From an uncultured Oscillospiraceae bacterium (GTDB lineage: Bacteria; Bacillota; Clostridia; Oscillospirales; Oscillospiraceae), in assembly GCA_910588045.1 (NCBI GenBank), contig CAJUPS010000111.1:1-9239 (forward strand): a stretch of DNA of 9,239 nt, written 5' to 3'. Positions 1-5,650 of the stretch are shown piece by piece. The position numbers were made by a program, and so were the translations under genes. Positions within the stretch are counted from its first letter, which is position 1, and each line of letters begins with the position of its first letter. Below the pieces are notes generated by a model. That model ran no database searches and was not told the origin of the DNA. It was given only the letters and a program-made list of their open reading frames with translations.

Positions 1-24
1 CCCCCAAACCCCCGCACCCCCGCC
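1..24. repeat. C-run tract with 8-bp period (G-rich on minus strand)
   Basis: Three runs of five C start at positions 1, 9 and 17, exactly 8 bp apart, separated by AAA and GCA, and followed by GCC. The minus strand therefore carries three G5 runs plus a GG, a pattern able to form a G-quadruplex, with an i-motif possible on the plus strand. The tract is cut by the window edge, so its full length is unknown. It directly abuts the inverted repeat upstream of the relaxase gene. Confidence 0.5.
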
Positions 25-63
25 AGAAAGTGACACCCGCTTCGCGTCTGTCACTTTCCGGCG
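21..63. other. 15-bp inverted repeat upstream of the relaxase; oriT candidate
   Basis: The left arm at 21-35 (CGCCAGAAAGTGACA) and right arm at 49-63 (TGTCACTTTCCGGCG) pair with a single mismatch around a 13-nt spacer. The right arm ends 37 nt before the proposed relaxase start. MobA/MobL-family relaxases commonly act at an oriT next to their own gene, in which an inverted repeat is bound beside the nick site. Position and structure fit; the nick site cannot be read from sequence alone. It has no U-run, so it is unlikely to be a terminator. Confidence 0.5.
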
Positions 64-82
64 GGGCCAATATCCAGCACTG

Positions 83-102
83 AAAGGAGGTGCGTTTTTA
101 CG
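83..102 (+). promoter_or_regulatory. Shine-Dalgarno placing the relaxase start at ACG
   Basis: AAAGGAGG at 83-90 is a near-perfect ribosome binding site. Nine nt later comes ACG at 100-102, in frame with the relaxase, followed by codons for AIFHC. No ATG, GTG or TTG lies in frame between the in-frame stop at 31-33 and the GTG at 157. The Shine-Dalgarno therefore points to a non-canonical ACG start, or to an inactivated ATG. Confidence 0.6.
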
Positions 103-1530
103 GCAATTTTTCATTGTCCCATCCAAATCATCCAGCGGAGCCAGGGCAAGTCCGCTGTGGCCGCTGCCGCCTATCGGAGCGGCGAAAAGCTGGTGAACGA
201 GTGGGACGGCTTGACCCATGACTACACGAAAAAGGGCGGTGTCGTTCATACTGAAATCATGCTGCCAGCCCACGCCCCGCCGGAGTTTCAAGACCGCTCC
301 ACCCTCTGGAACAGCGTGGAGCAAATCGAGAAATCCAGCGATGCCCAGCTTGCCAGGGAAATTGAAGTGGCCTTGCCCGTGGAACTGTCCAGAGCGGAGC
401 AGTTGGCGCTTGTCCGAGCGTTCGTCAAAGACAATTTTGTTTCGGCTGGAATGTGCGCCGACTTCGCCATCCACGACAAGGGAACTGGCAACCCCCACGC
501 TCACATCATGCTCACCATCCGGCCTATAAAAGAAAATGGGAAATGGGGGGCGAAGTGCCGCAAGGTGTACGATTTGGACGGCCAGGGCCAGCGCATCCCT
601 GACGGCAAAGGTGGCTGGAAGAACCACCGGGAGGACACCACCGACTGGAACCAGCGGGGCAACGCCGAGAAGTGGCGGGCGGCATGGGCCGCTTACACCA
701 ACCGGGCGTTGGAGGCCGCTGGCAGACCGGAGCGCATCGACCACCGCAGCTACAAGAGGCAGGGCGTTGATAAAATCCCCAGCGTCCATATGGGGCCAGC
801 CGCCAGTCAGATGGAGCGGCGGGGCATCCAGACGGAGAAAGGCAACATCAATCGGGAAATCGCCGCCGATAACAAACTGCTGAAAGAAATCAAAGCCCGC
901 ATCACCCGGCTGTATAACTGGAGCAAGGAGCAATCCACCCAGCCCCAGGGCCGGGAGAGCATCATGGATTTTCTTTTCCAGGCCCGACAGGACACCGCCC
1001 CGGCCTCCCAATATGCCAAGGTCAAGGCCCTCAAAGAAAATGTCGCTCTTTTCAATTTCTTGCAGGCAAACGGTATTTCGTCCATGCCAGAACTTTACGA
1101 AAAAGTGTCTGCCATGAACAGCGGCTATTATGATTTGCGCGGCAAAATTGTCAAGGCCGAGCGCCAGTTGTCGGTGCTGGATGAACGACTGGAAATGTGG
1201 GCGCAGTACCAGAAGTACAGGCCCGTCCGCCAAAAACTGGATAAGATTGCCCCAGCCAAGCGGGAGCAGTTTGAACAGCGGCACAGCGCCGACCTTGCCC
1301 TGTTCGATGCCGCTGTCCGCTACCTGGATACGCTGAAAGCCTCCGGCGAGGCCATCACCCCCAAAGCGTGGAGGGCCGAGGCGCAAAGGCTGACCGCCGA
1401 GAAAGAGGCCGACTATCTGACAATGCGCTCCATGCGGGAGGATATTAAGGCGATTGAGACTTTGAAAAAGACCGCTGACCGGCTTGCCAGGGAGGGCCAG
1501 ACCCAGCGCAGGGAGGAACAGGAGCGATGA
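100..1530 (+). CDS. mobL: MobA/MobL-family conjugative relaxase (ACG start)
   Basis: This relaxase nicks one strand at oriT, stays bound through a tyrosine, and pilots the strand during transfer. Read from ACG at 100 it is 476 aa. The N-terminus AIFHCPIQII...GKSAVAAAAY puts the tyrosine at residue 25, the position of the nucleophile in RSF1010/R1162 MobA, which begins similarly (AIYHL...). Starting at GTG 157 would remove 19 residues of the first beta strand, so the upstream start is preferred. The metal-binding histidines are visible as H125 and the HAH pair H133/H135 (GTGNPHAHIML). The relaxase domain spans about residues 1-220. The rest is charged and probably helical or coiled coil (about 235-476), ending in Arg/Glu-rich sequence. 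The stop overlaps the start of the next gene by ATGA, implying translational coupling. The length is ordinary for the family. Family assignment is confident; the start codon is inferred. Confidence 0.9.
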   Translation, partial: TAIFHCPIQIIQRSQGKSAVAAAAYRSGEKLVNEWDGLTHDYTKKGGVVHTEIMLPAHAPPEFQDRSTLWNSVEQIEKSSDAQLAREIEVALPVELSRAEQLALVRAFVKDNFVSAGMCADFAIHDKGTGNPHAHIMLTIRPIKENGKWGAKCRKVYDLDGQGQRIPDGKGGWKNHREDTTDWNQRGNAEKWRAAWAAYTNRALEAAGRPERIDHRSYKRQGVDKIPSVHMGPAASQMERRGIQTEKGNINREIAADNKLLKEIKARITRLYNWSKEQSTQPQGRESIMDFLFQARQDTAPASQYAKVKALKENVALFNFLQANGISSMPELYEKVSAMNSGYYDLRGKIVKAERQLSVLDERLEMWAQYQKYRPVRQKLDKIAPAKREQFEQRHSADLALFDAAVRYLDTLKASGEAITPKAWRAEAQRLTAEKEADYLTMRSMREDIKAIETLKKTADRLAREGQTQRREEQER

Positions 1531-1874
1531 CCTATCAGCAATATCGGGCCGTCCGGCGGCTGGTACATAGCTGCTGCAACTACCAGGACGGCAACTGCCT
1601 CCTGCTGGACGATGGGGAGGAATGTGTCTGCCCGCAGAGCATTTCCTACTCGCTGATCTGCCGCTGGTTCCGGGCCGCTGTCCTGCCGCTGGACGGGGAA
1701 CTGTGCGCCGCCCTGCTGCCCCAGCGTGATATGAAGATTTGCGCCGAATGCCGGGGACTGTTCCGCCCCGGCTCCAACCGGGCGAAATACTGCCCCGATT
1801 GTGCGCCCATTGTCCACCGCCGACAGAAAGCCGCCAGTGAGCGGCGGCGCAGGGCATCAGGCGTGGACAAATAG
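1527..1874 (+). CDS. Cysteine-rich (Cys_rich_VLP-type) small protein
   Basis: This 115-aa protein carries 11 cysteines. The C-terminal half shows a clear zinc-ribbon arrangement, C72-x2-C75 ... C89-x2-C92 (ICAECRGLF...KYCPDCA), followed by an Arg/Lys-rich tail (HRRQKAASERRRR) suited to binding nucleic acid. The N-terminal half has C16, C17, C24, C33, C35, C45 and C60. It matches from memory the 'cysteine-rich VLP' proteins often encoded next to MobL relaxases in Clostridia elements. ATG at 1527 overlaps the relaxase stop (ATGA) and has the purine-rich GGGAGGAACAGGAG upstream, so the two are probably coupled. A role as accessory DNA-binding protein of the relaxosome is inference from context; no enzymatic motif is visible. 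Confidence 0.8.
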   Translation: MTYQQYRAVRRLVHSCCNYQDGNCLLLDDGEECVCPQSISYSLICRWFRAAVLPLDGELCAALLPQRDMKICAECRGLFRPGSNRAKYCPDCAPIVHRRQKAASERRRRASGVDK

Positions 1875-1994
1875 AACTTTGAAACCCTTGCAAATCAAGG
1901 GCTTTTGGGGCGTGGTCAATAGGGGGGCTGTATGTTTCCATTCCGAACCCCTAAAACGGCCCTCTAACGGCCCACAAATCGGGAGGTGAACACG
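1875..1994. other. Intergenic leader with weak hairpin and 11-bp spaced repeats
   Basis: No gene is visible. A small hairpin, CCCTTG (1885-1890) / CAAGGG (1896-1901) with a 5-nt loop, is followed by CTTTT and could be a weak terminator after the cysteine-rich gene. AACGGCCC occurs at 1955-1962 and again at 1966-1973, 11 bp apart (one helical turn), a possible small operator. The Rep ribosome binding site GGGAGGTGA is at 1981-1989. No convincing promoter was found. Confidence 0.4.
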
Positions 1995-2723
1995 ATTGCC
2001 GATTACATGACCGCCGACACCAAAATGCCGCCCTACCTGCCCTATCCCCGTTTTCTGATGGAGGCGGATTTGGCGTTGGCTACCAAGCTGGTCTATGCCG
2101 TTCTGCTGGACAGGGCGCAGCTCTCCCAGACCAACGGTTGGGCGGATGACAGCGGCCAAATTTATATTGTCTTTCCCATTGCCGAGATTGCCAACGCCAT
2201 TGACCGCAGCCCTATGACGGTGAAGAACGCTTTGAACGAACTGGAAACGGCTGGCCTGATTGAGCGCCACCGGCGAGGCCAGTCCCAACCGAACCGCATT
2301 TTTGTGAAGATACCTGATGGACAAGATATTGTCCGCTTGATGGACAAAAAACTGTCCTCCAGACGGACAGAAAATTGTCCTCCTGATGGACAGAAAACTA
2401 TCCCTTTGATGGACAGAAAATTGTCCACTAATAACCTTACGAGTAACCTGAGTGAATTACCTTACGGGAGAGAGGGCGCGTGCGCCCGCGCGCGAGGCCG
2501 CTATGAGAATGTCTTTCTGACCGAGGCGGAGGTTGATGAACTGCAAGCCGATTTCCCCGCCGTCTGGCAAGAGTACATCGAGAGATTGTCCGAGTATATG
2601 GCCTCCACCGGCAAGACCTACAAGAGCCACGCCGCCACTATCCGCCGCTGGGCCAAGGAGGACAGGCGCAAGGGCAAGGGCGGCATATCCGACTATTCGT
2701 GCAAGGAGGGCGAGAGCCTATGA
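1995..2723 (+). CDS. RepA_N-type replication initiator protein
   Basis: This protein probably binds iterons and opens the origin of the excised circular element. It is 242 aa if started at ATT 1995. The N-terminal domain (about residues 1-110: MTADTKMPPYLPYPRFL...AELANAIDRSPMTV-like helix-turn-helix, then LNELETAGLIERHRRG) is the winged-helix region of RepA_N initiators. A charged low-complexity linker at about 108-150 corresponds to the DNA repeat array. The C-terminal domain (about 165-235: FLTEAEVDELQADFP...YIERLSEYMASTGKTYKSHAATIRRWA) resembles replisome-organiser C-termini that recruit a helicase loader, and the next gene encodes one. Start choice: the Shine-Dalgarno GGGAGGTGA (1981-1989) swallows the in-frame GTG at 1986 and sits 18 nt or more before ATG 2007. 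It is correctly spaced only for ATT at 1995. GTG 1986 or ATG 2007 remain alternatives. The stop overlaps the next start by ATGA. Confidence 0.85.
   Translation: MADYMTADTKMPPYLPYPRFLMEADLALATKLVYAVLLDRAQLSQTNGWADDSGQIYIVFPIAEIANAIDRSPMTVKNALNELETAGLIERHRRGQSQPNRIFVKIPDGQDIVRLMDKKLSSRRTENCPPDGQKTIPLMDRKLSTNNLTSNLSELPYGREGACARARGRYENVFLTEAEVDELQADFPAVWQEYIERLSEYMASTGKTYKSHAATIRRWAKEDRRKGKGGISDYSCKEGESL
2316..2426. repeat. Five 23-bp-spaced dyad iterons inside rep (putative origin)
   Basis: Five 19-bp units start at 2316, 2339, 2362, 2385 and 2408, exactly 23 bp apart. The consensus is GATGGACAGAAAATTGTCC, and each unit has dyad symmetry GGACA-N6-TGTCC (unit 4 has TATCC). The spacing is not a multiple of three, so successive units are read in different frames: units 1 and 4 give DGQ, units 2 and 5 give MDKKLS/MDRKLS, and unit 3 gives RTENC. 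The repetition is therefore a DNA signal rather than a protein repeat. RepA_N plasmids are known to carry their origin inside the rep coding sequence, so initiator-binding iterons are the natural reading. Confidence 0.85.
2421..2487. other. Short repeats and GC palindrome next to the iterons
   Basis: Immediately after the iterons, TAACCTTACG (2432-2441), TAACCTGAG (2444-2452) and TTACCTTACG (2457-2466) form three short direct repeats 12-13 bp apart in a relatively AT-rich patch. They are followed by the palindrome GGGCGC-GT-GCGCCC at 2474-2487. TTGTCCACT at 2421-2429 is two changes from the DnaA box TTATCCACA. Together these resemble the unwinding and host-factor part of an origin, though all lie within rep coding sequence. 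Functional meaning is inference. Confidence 0.45.
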
Positions 2724-3547
2724 ACGATTTTGACAGCATCATCAAGCGCATCACCGTGACCCGGCTGGAACCGGGGGACTACACCGGCGAGGACGGCCTT
2801 TTGTACTGCGGCAAGTGCCGCACCCCGAAACAGTTTCGCATGGAGGCCCCGCCGTTGGAGGGCCGCTTGCTCCCCCACCCCTGCCGCTGTGAGCAGGAGC
2901 GCCTTGACCGGGAGGCGGCGGTGCAGGAGGCCCGCCGTCACCGTCAGGCCGTGGCCGATTTGAAAGGCAAAGGCTTTACTGACCCGGCTATGCGGGAGTG
3001 GACTTTCGCCAACGACAACGGCAAATGTCCGCAGATGAAACACGCCCGCTTTTATGTTGAGAACTGGCCGACTATGCAGGCGGAGAACATCGGCTATCTG
3101 CTGTGGGGCGGCGTGGGGACTGGCAAGAGCTATTTCGCCGGTTGCATCGCCAATGCCCTGATGGAGCAGGAGGTAGCCGTCCGCATGACGAACTTTGCCC
3201 TGATTTTGAATGACCTGACCGCCAGCTTTGAGGGCCGCAACGAGTACATAACCCTCCTCTGCCGCGCCCCGCTGCTGATTTTGGATGACTTCGGCATGGA
3301 GCGTGGGACGGAGTACGGATTAGAACAGGTTTACAACGTAATCGACAGCCGCTACCGCAGCAAGAAACCGCTGATCGTCACCACCAATCTGTCCCTGCAA
3401 GATTTACAGCACCCCCAGGACATCGCCCACGCCCGCATCTATGACCGGCTGTTGGAGATGTGCGCCCCCATTCGCTTTTCCGGCGAGAACTTCCGCAGGG
3501 CCACCGCCCAGGACAAGCTGGCACGTCTGAAAAATCTGATGGACTGA
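2720..3547 (+). CDS. DnaC/IstB-type AAA+ ATPase (helicase loader)
   Basis: This is probably the loader that delivers replicative helicase to the origin opened by the upstream Rep protein. From ATG 2720 it is 275 aa. An N-terminal zinc-finger-like segment has C30-x2-C33 (YCGKC) and C55/C57 (HPCRC), and is followed by a charged helix. Walker A is GGVGTGKS at residues 130-137 and Walker B is LLILDDFG at about 185-192. A sensor-like TTN (IVTTNLS) lies downstream, and the C-terminus has the RxxDRLLEMC...RFSGENFR pattern typical of DnaC/DnaI. The ATG overlaps the rep stop (ATGA), with AAGGAGGG about 10 nt upstream. An in-frame GTG at 2699 lies before this Shine-Dalgarno and is not the likely start. 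IstB transposition helpers share the fold, but no istA is adjacent, and coupling to rep favours replication. Confidence 0.9.
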   Translation: MNDFDSIIKRITVTRLEPGDYTGEDGLLYCGKCRTPKQFRMEAPPLEGRLLPHPCRCEQERLDREAAVQEARRHRQAVADLKGKGFTDPAMREWTFANDNGKCPQMKHARFYVENWPTMQAENIGYLLWGGVGTGKSYFAGCIANALMEQEVAVRMTNFALILNDLTASFEGRNEYITLLCRAPLLILDDFGMERGTEYGLEQVYNVIDSRYRSKKPLIVTTNLSLQDLQHPQDIAHARIYDRLLEMCAPIRFSGENFRRATAQDKLARLKNLMD

Positions 3548-3559
3548 AAGGAGCCGCCT

Positions 3560-3763
3560 ATGGCAAACAAACTTCCCCCCGCCACCGCAGGCATGACCTT
3601 CCCGCGACCCAAGCCGGACACCCAGCCCTCAATGGTGAAGAAAATCGGCAAGACCACCTACCTGGTGTGGGCGCATTTCAGCGAAACCAGCACCGAAACG
3701 ATGGAGGACAAAATCAAACGGATGCTCCGCGAGGAAGTCCGCCAGATGATGGCGCAGGAGTAA
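3560..3763 (+). CDS. tnpW: TnpW-family transposon-encoded small protein
   Basis: This 67-aa soluble, charged protein has a Pro-rich N-terminus, a central IGKTTYLVWAHFSETSTETMEDKIKRML segment and a helical acidic/basic C-terminus. It matches from memory the small TnpW proteins of Tn4451 and related Clostridia elements, where the central strand plus 'ETMEDKIKR' helix is the recognisable core. The function is unknown in the family. AAAGGAG at 3547-3553 lies 6 nt before ATG 3560, and the gene follows the ATPase stop by 12 nt, so it is the last gene of the rep operon. A terminator follows 15 nt after the stop. A longer overlapping reading frame in another frame over the same DNA is a shadow. Confidence 0.85.
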   Translation: MANKLPPATAGMTFPRPKPDTQPSMVKKIGKTTYLVWAHFSETSTETMEDKIKRMLREEVRQMMAQE

Positions 3764-3778
3764 GCGCCGCGCAAGCAG

Positions 3779-3806
3779 GCCGGGAGCCATGAGGCCCCCG
3801 GCTTTT
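3779..3806 (+). terminator. Rho-independent terminator after tnpW
   Basis: GCCGGGAGCC (3779-3788) pairs with GGCCCCCGGC (3793-3802) with one A-C mismatch and a 4-nt loop, followed directly by TTTT (3803-3806). It lies 15 nt after the tnpW stop and would end the mobilization/replication transcript. Anything downstream, including the truncated coupling protein, would need readthrough or a new promoter. Confidence 0.75.
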
Positions 3807-3858
3807 GCTATGTCGGTTTTTGAATATTCTGTGAACTATATTAAAAAGTCCTTGACAA
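3807..3858. other. AT-rich junction (deletion scar) before virD4 remnant
   Basis: This 52-nt AT-rich stretch separates the tnpW terminator from the point where coupling-protein sequence becomes recognisable. It is compositionally unlike both neighbours and carries no gene. TTGACA (3852-3857) and TATACT (3885-3890) are present but 27 nt apart, too far for a normal sigma-70-type promoter. In related elements a PcfB/DUF3801-type gene and the 5' half of virD4 lie here, so the stretch probably marks a deletion endpoint. Confidence 0.45.
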
Positions 3859-4701
3859 GTCGTTTCAGGCAAGACCTCAAAAAGTATACTCGTGTCCACT
3901 GCCGTGCGGTTGGCCCCCTTCAATCTGCCGCAGATCAAAACCATTACAGACAATGACGATATGGACCTCTATACCTTGGGAGAGAGGAAGTGCGCGCTAT
4001 ACGCAGTGATACCAGACAACGATAACAGCTTCAACTTTTTAGTGAGTCTGCTCTACTCCCAGGCGTTCCAGGCGCTCTACTACAGCGCCGACCAGATCCA
4101 CCACGGGGCGCTGCCCTGCCATGTCCATTTCATCCTGGACGAGTTCGCCGCCATGCCCCTGCCGGGATTTACCCGTGAACTTGCAACGATGCGTTCCCGG
4201 AATATTTCGGCAAGCACAATCATACAGAATATGGCGCAAATTAAAGAACTTTATAAGGACGGTTGGGAGACAATTCCGGGCAATAGTGACACAATTCTGT
4301 ACTTAGGCGGCAATGAGGCATCAACCCACGAGTACATTTCCAAGGCCCTCGGCAAGTCCACAATCGACACCCGCACCCACGGTCAGACCAAGGGGAAATC
4401 CGGCTCATACTCCACCAATTTTCAGCAGAATGGCCGCGAACTTTTGATGCCCGATGAAGTGCGGATGCTGGACAACCGCTACGCCATCCTGTTCATCCGG
4501 GGCGCGAAGCCGGTGATGGATCTGAAGTACGACCTGATGGAACACCCCGCCATCCGCCACACAGTGAACGGCGGCGGGCCGCCCTACATCCACCGCCAGC
4601 AGCGTCCCGATACCTGGCTCTCCGGCGACCCACTGTTTATCCCGGAAGCCGAAGAAACTATCGAAAACGAAAAGGAGAATCCCGAGTATGAAGAAGAATG
4701 A
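3859..4701 (+). pseudogene. virD4: VirD4/TraG-type coupling protein, 5'-truncated remnant
   Basis: The intact family protein is a membrane-anchored hexameric ATPase of about 600 aa that links relaxosome to secretion channel. Only the C-terminal part is here, about 280 codons from VSGKTSKSILVSTAVRLAPF onward. The Walker B-like FILDEF, the SRNISASTIIQNMAQIKELY segment, LYLGGNEASTHEYISKALGK and an acidic tail (EEE) are present. The N-terminal transmembrane anchor and Walker A P-loop are missing. An in-frame TGA at 3853-3855 lies just upstream. GTG 3892 has no ribosome binding site, so translation is doubtful. The reading frame is otherwise intact to its stop, which suggests a recent deletion. 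The stop overlaps the next gene's start by 14 nt, as in an intact operon. Confidence 0.8.
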
Positions 4702-5023
4702 TCTTCAAACCATCTACACCATCGAACGCCGCGCCAGAAAAGTCACCACGTTCCTCGTCTGCGTGATGATGGTACTGGCCGTCACCGTCTGCCCCGCCTT
4801 CGCGGAGGACGATCCCCTCCAGATCGTGGAAAACCTGTCTGATTTCATCTTTTCCCTGATCCGTGCTGTGGGCCTTATCCTGCTGGGCTTCGGCATCCTC
4901 CAACTGGGCCTGTCCTTCAAAAGCCACGACCCCTCCCAGCGGGCCAACGGGATGCTCACCATCGCCGGTGGCATTGTGATTACCTTTACCCGTGAGATCC
5001 TTAATTTAATTACTGGAGGATGA
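4688..5023 (+). CDS. Small VirB2/Maff2-like membrane protein of the T4SS
   Basis: This 111-aa protein probably acts as the pilin-like or small inner-membrane subunit of the conjugation channel. Residues 1 to about 40 look like a signal sequence: basic start, hydrophobic core FLVCVMMVLAVTVC and a cleavage-type PAFA before EDDP. The mature part has two hydrophobic helices, about 51-74 (IFSLIRAVGLILLGFGILQLGL) and about 88-108 (GMLTIAGGIVITFTREIL), split by a short polar loop with DPSQRANG. Glycine-rich helices around a short polar loop are typical of VirB2/TrbC and of the Maff2 proteins found at this place in Tn1549-like elements. Position between virD4 and the VirB6-like gene supports this; assignment to one family is uncertain. 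AAAGGAG at 4671-4677 lies 10 nt before the ATG, which overlaps the virD4 end. Confidence 0.75.
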   Translation: MKKNDLQTIYTIERRARKVTTFLVCVMMVLAVTVCPAFAEDDPLQIVENLSDFIFSLIRAVGLILLGFGILQLGLSFKSHDPSQRANGMLTIAGGIVITFTREILNLITGG

Positions 5024-5032
5024 TAAAAAAAT
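5015..5032. repeat. Left copy of direct repeat flanking the toxin-antitoxin cassette
   Basis: GAGG-A-TGATAAAAAAAT at 5016-5032 resembles GAGG-TGATAAAAAT at 5707-5720, differing by a one-base insertion and A-run length. The two copies bracket the antisense toxin-antitoxin pair. The right copy serves as ribosome binding site of the VirB6-like gene, so the left copy may be the ancestral leader displaced by insertion. A shared Shine-Dalgarno context alone is an alternative. Confidence 0.4.
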
Positions 5033-5039
5033 CAGAACA

Positions 5040-5062
5040 GGAGGGCGCATTTTGCGCCCTCC
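5040..5062 (-). terminator. Strong hairpin at the 3' end of the toxin gene
   Basis: GGAGGGCGCA (5040-5049) and TGCGCCCTCC (5053-5062) form a perfect 10-bp stem with a 3-nt loop, 11 nt past the toxin stop when read on the minus strand. On that strand a T7 run follows about 8 nt after the stem, further away than ideal. It could also act as a barrier on the plus strand after the VirB2-like gene, although no U-run follows there. Confidence 0.6.
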
Positions 5063-5073
5063 ACATCAGATAT

Positions 5074-5376
5074 TTACAAAAGAGAAGTGTAGTCCCTGCG
5101 CCCATATATGATACGCCGGATCTGCACAGTGTTACCGACCACCACGTAAAATACAAGATATTTCTCAACGACCAGATAACGGTAGCCCTTTGCGGCCAGC
5201 GCCAGATTCTTGGGGCGTGGGCAACGCTCCGGCATGTTTGACAGACTGGCGATCTGTTCTGTTAACAGGTCATAGTATCGGAGTGCAGCGTCAGCGGAGA
5301 GCGTGTTCAAATAGTCAACGATGTCCAGCAGATCCTGCTTCGCTGCAGGATAGATCTTAACGTTATAGCTTCCCAT
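5074..5376 (-). CDS. RelE/ParE-superfamily toxin
   Basis: This 100-aa protein is the toxin of a type II toxin-antitoxin pair. It begins MGSYNVKIYPAAKQDLLDIVDYL, the usual first strand and helix of RelE/ParE proteins. It continues with a helical SADAALRYYDLLTEQIASL segment and a PERCP motif, and ends in the beta-hairpin core YRYLVVEKYLVFYVV...VQIRRIIYGRRDYTSLL, where the RRIIYGRRDY end is typical of the superfamily. Whether it cleaves mRNA on the ribosome (RelE-like) or poisons gyrase (ParE-like) cannot be told here. ATG 5376 is preferred over 5382 or 5403 because GGGAG lies 7 nt upstream of it. It overlaps the antitoxin end by 14 nt, indicating coupled translation after the antitoxin. The pair is antisense to the conjugation operon. 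Confidence 0.88.
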   Translation of the reverse strand: MGSYNVKIYPAAKQDLLDIVDYLNTLSADAALRYYDLLTEQIASLSNMPERCPRPKNLALAAKGYRYLVVEKYLVFYVVVGNTVQIRRIIYGRRDYTSLL

Positions 5377-5635
5377 GTACATGCTCCCGTATCTGACGGG
5401 CAATGGTCGGGAAATCCTCCCCCTCTGCGCCAGACGCGATCTCCTGCTCCGCTACAGCCAGTTTGCCATACAGATCGATCAACGCCTGCTGGCGTTCGTA
5501 CTCTTCGATACTGACAACGACCATGTCCCCGGTACCATTGCGCGTGATATAAACTGGCTCACGGGTCTGGCGGCAAAAGTCGGAAATCTCATTGGCATTA
5601 TTGCGGAGATCGGAAATAGGACGAATACTCGGCAT
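5363..5635 (-). CDS. Phd/YefM-family antitoxin
   Basis: This 90-aa protein neutralises the adjacent toxin and normally represses its own promoter. The N-terminal Phd/YefM DNA-binding fold is recognisable: SIRPISDLRNNANEISDFCRQTREPVYITRNGTGDMVVVSIEEYERQ. The C-terminal part (LIDLYGKLAVAEQEIASGAEGEDF...REHVHGKL) is the expected extended toxin-wrapping segment. ATG 5635 is chosen because AAGGGGG lies 8 nt upstream. GTG 5644 is in frame but sits inside that Shine-Dalgarno region. Antitoxin-first order with toxin overlap is the canonical arrangement. Its likely functions here are element maintenance after integration or excision, and plasmid-like addiction while the element replicates; this is inference. 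Confidence 0.9.
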   Translation of the reverse strand: MPSIRPISDLRNNANEISDFCRQTREPVYITRNGTGDMVVVSIEEYERQQALIDLYGKLAVAEQEIASGAEGEDFPTIARQIREHVHGKL

Positions 5636-5650
5636 CAACGCCACCCCCTT

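Noticed and set aside
21..63. Rho-independent terminator of an upstream gene
   Set aside because: The stem is followed by GGGCC rather than a U-run on the plus strand, and on the minus strand it is followed by G-runs. The location before a relaxase favours oriT.
2316..2426. CRISPR-like array
   Set aside because: Units are 19 bp with only 4-bp gaps and internal dyads; there are no spacers and no cas genes. Iterons explain the pattern.
3460..3792. 110-codon plus-strand frame overlapping the ATPase end and tnpW
   Set aside because: It has no RBS and shadows two supported genes in another frame; the product is Gly/Pro/His-rich.
3852..3890. Promoter for the truncated virD4 (TTGACA ... TATACT)
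   Set aside because: The two hexamers are 27 nt apart, well beyond the usual 16-18 nt, and part of the downstream hexamer is virD4 coding sequence.
5020..5241. Plus-strand open frame starting at ATGATAAAA after GGAGG
   Set aside because: The RBS-plus-ATG looks attractive, but the frame runs through the terminator hairpin and antisense through the toxin gene and encodes nothing recognisable. It is more likely a relic of the leader sequence.
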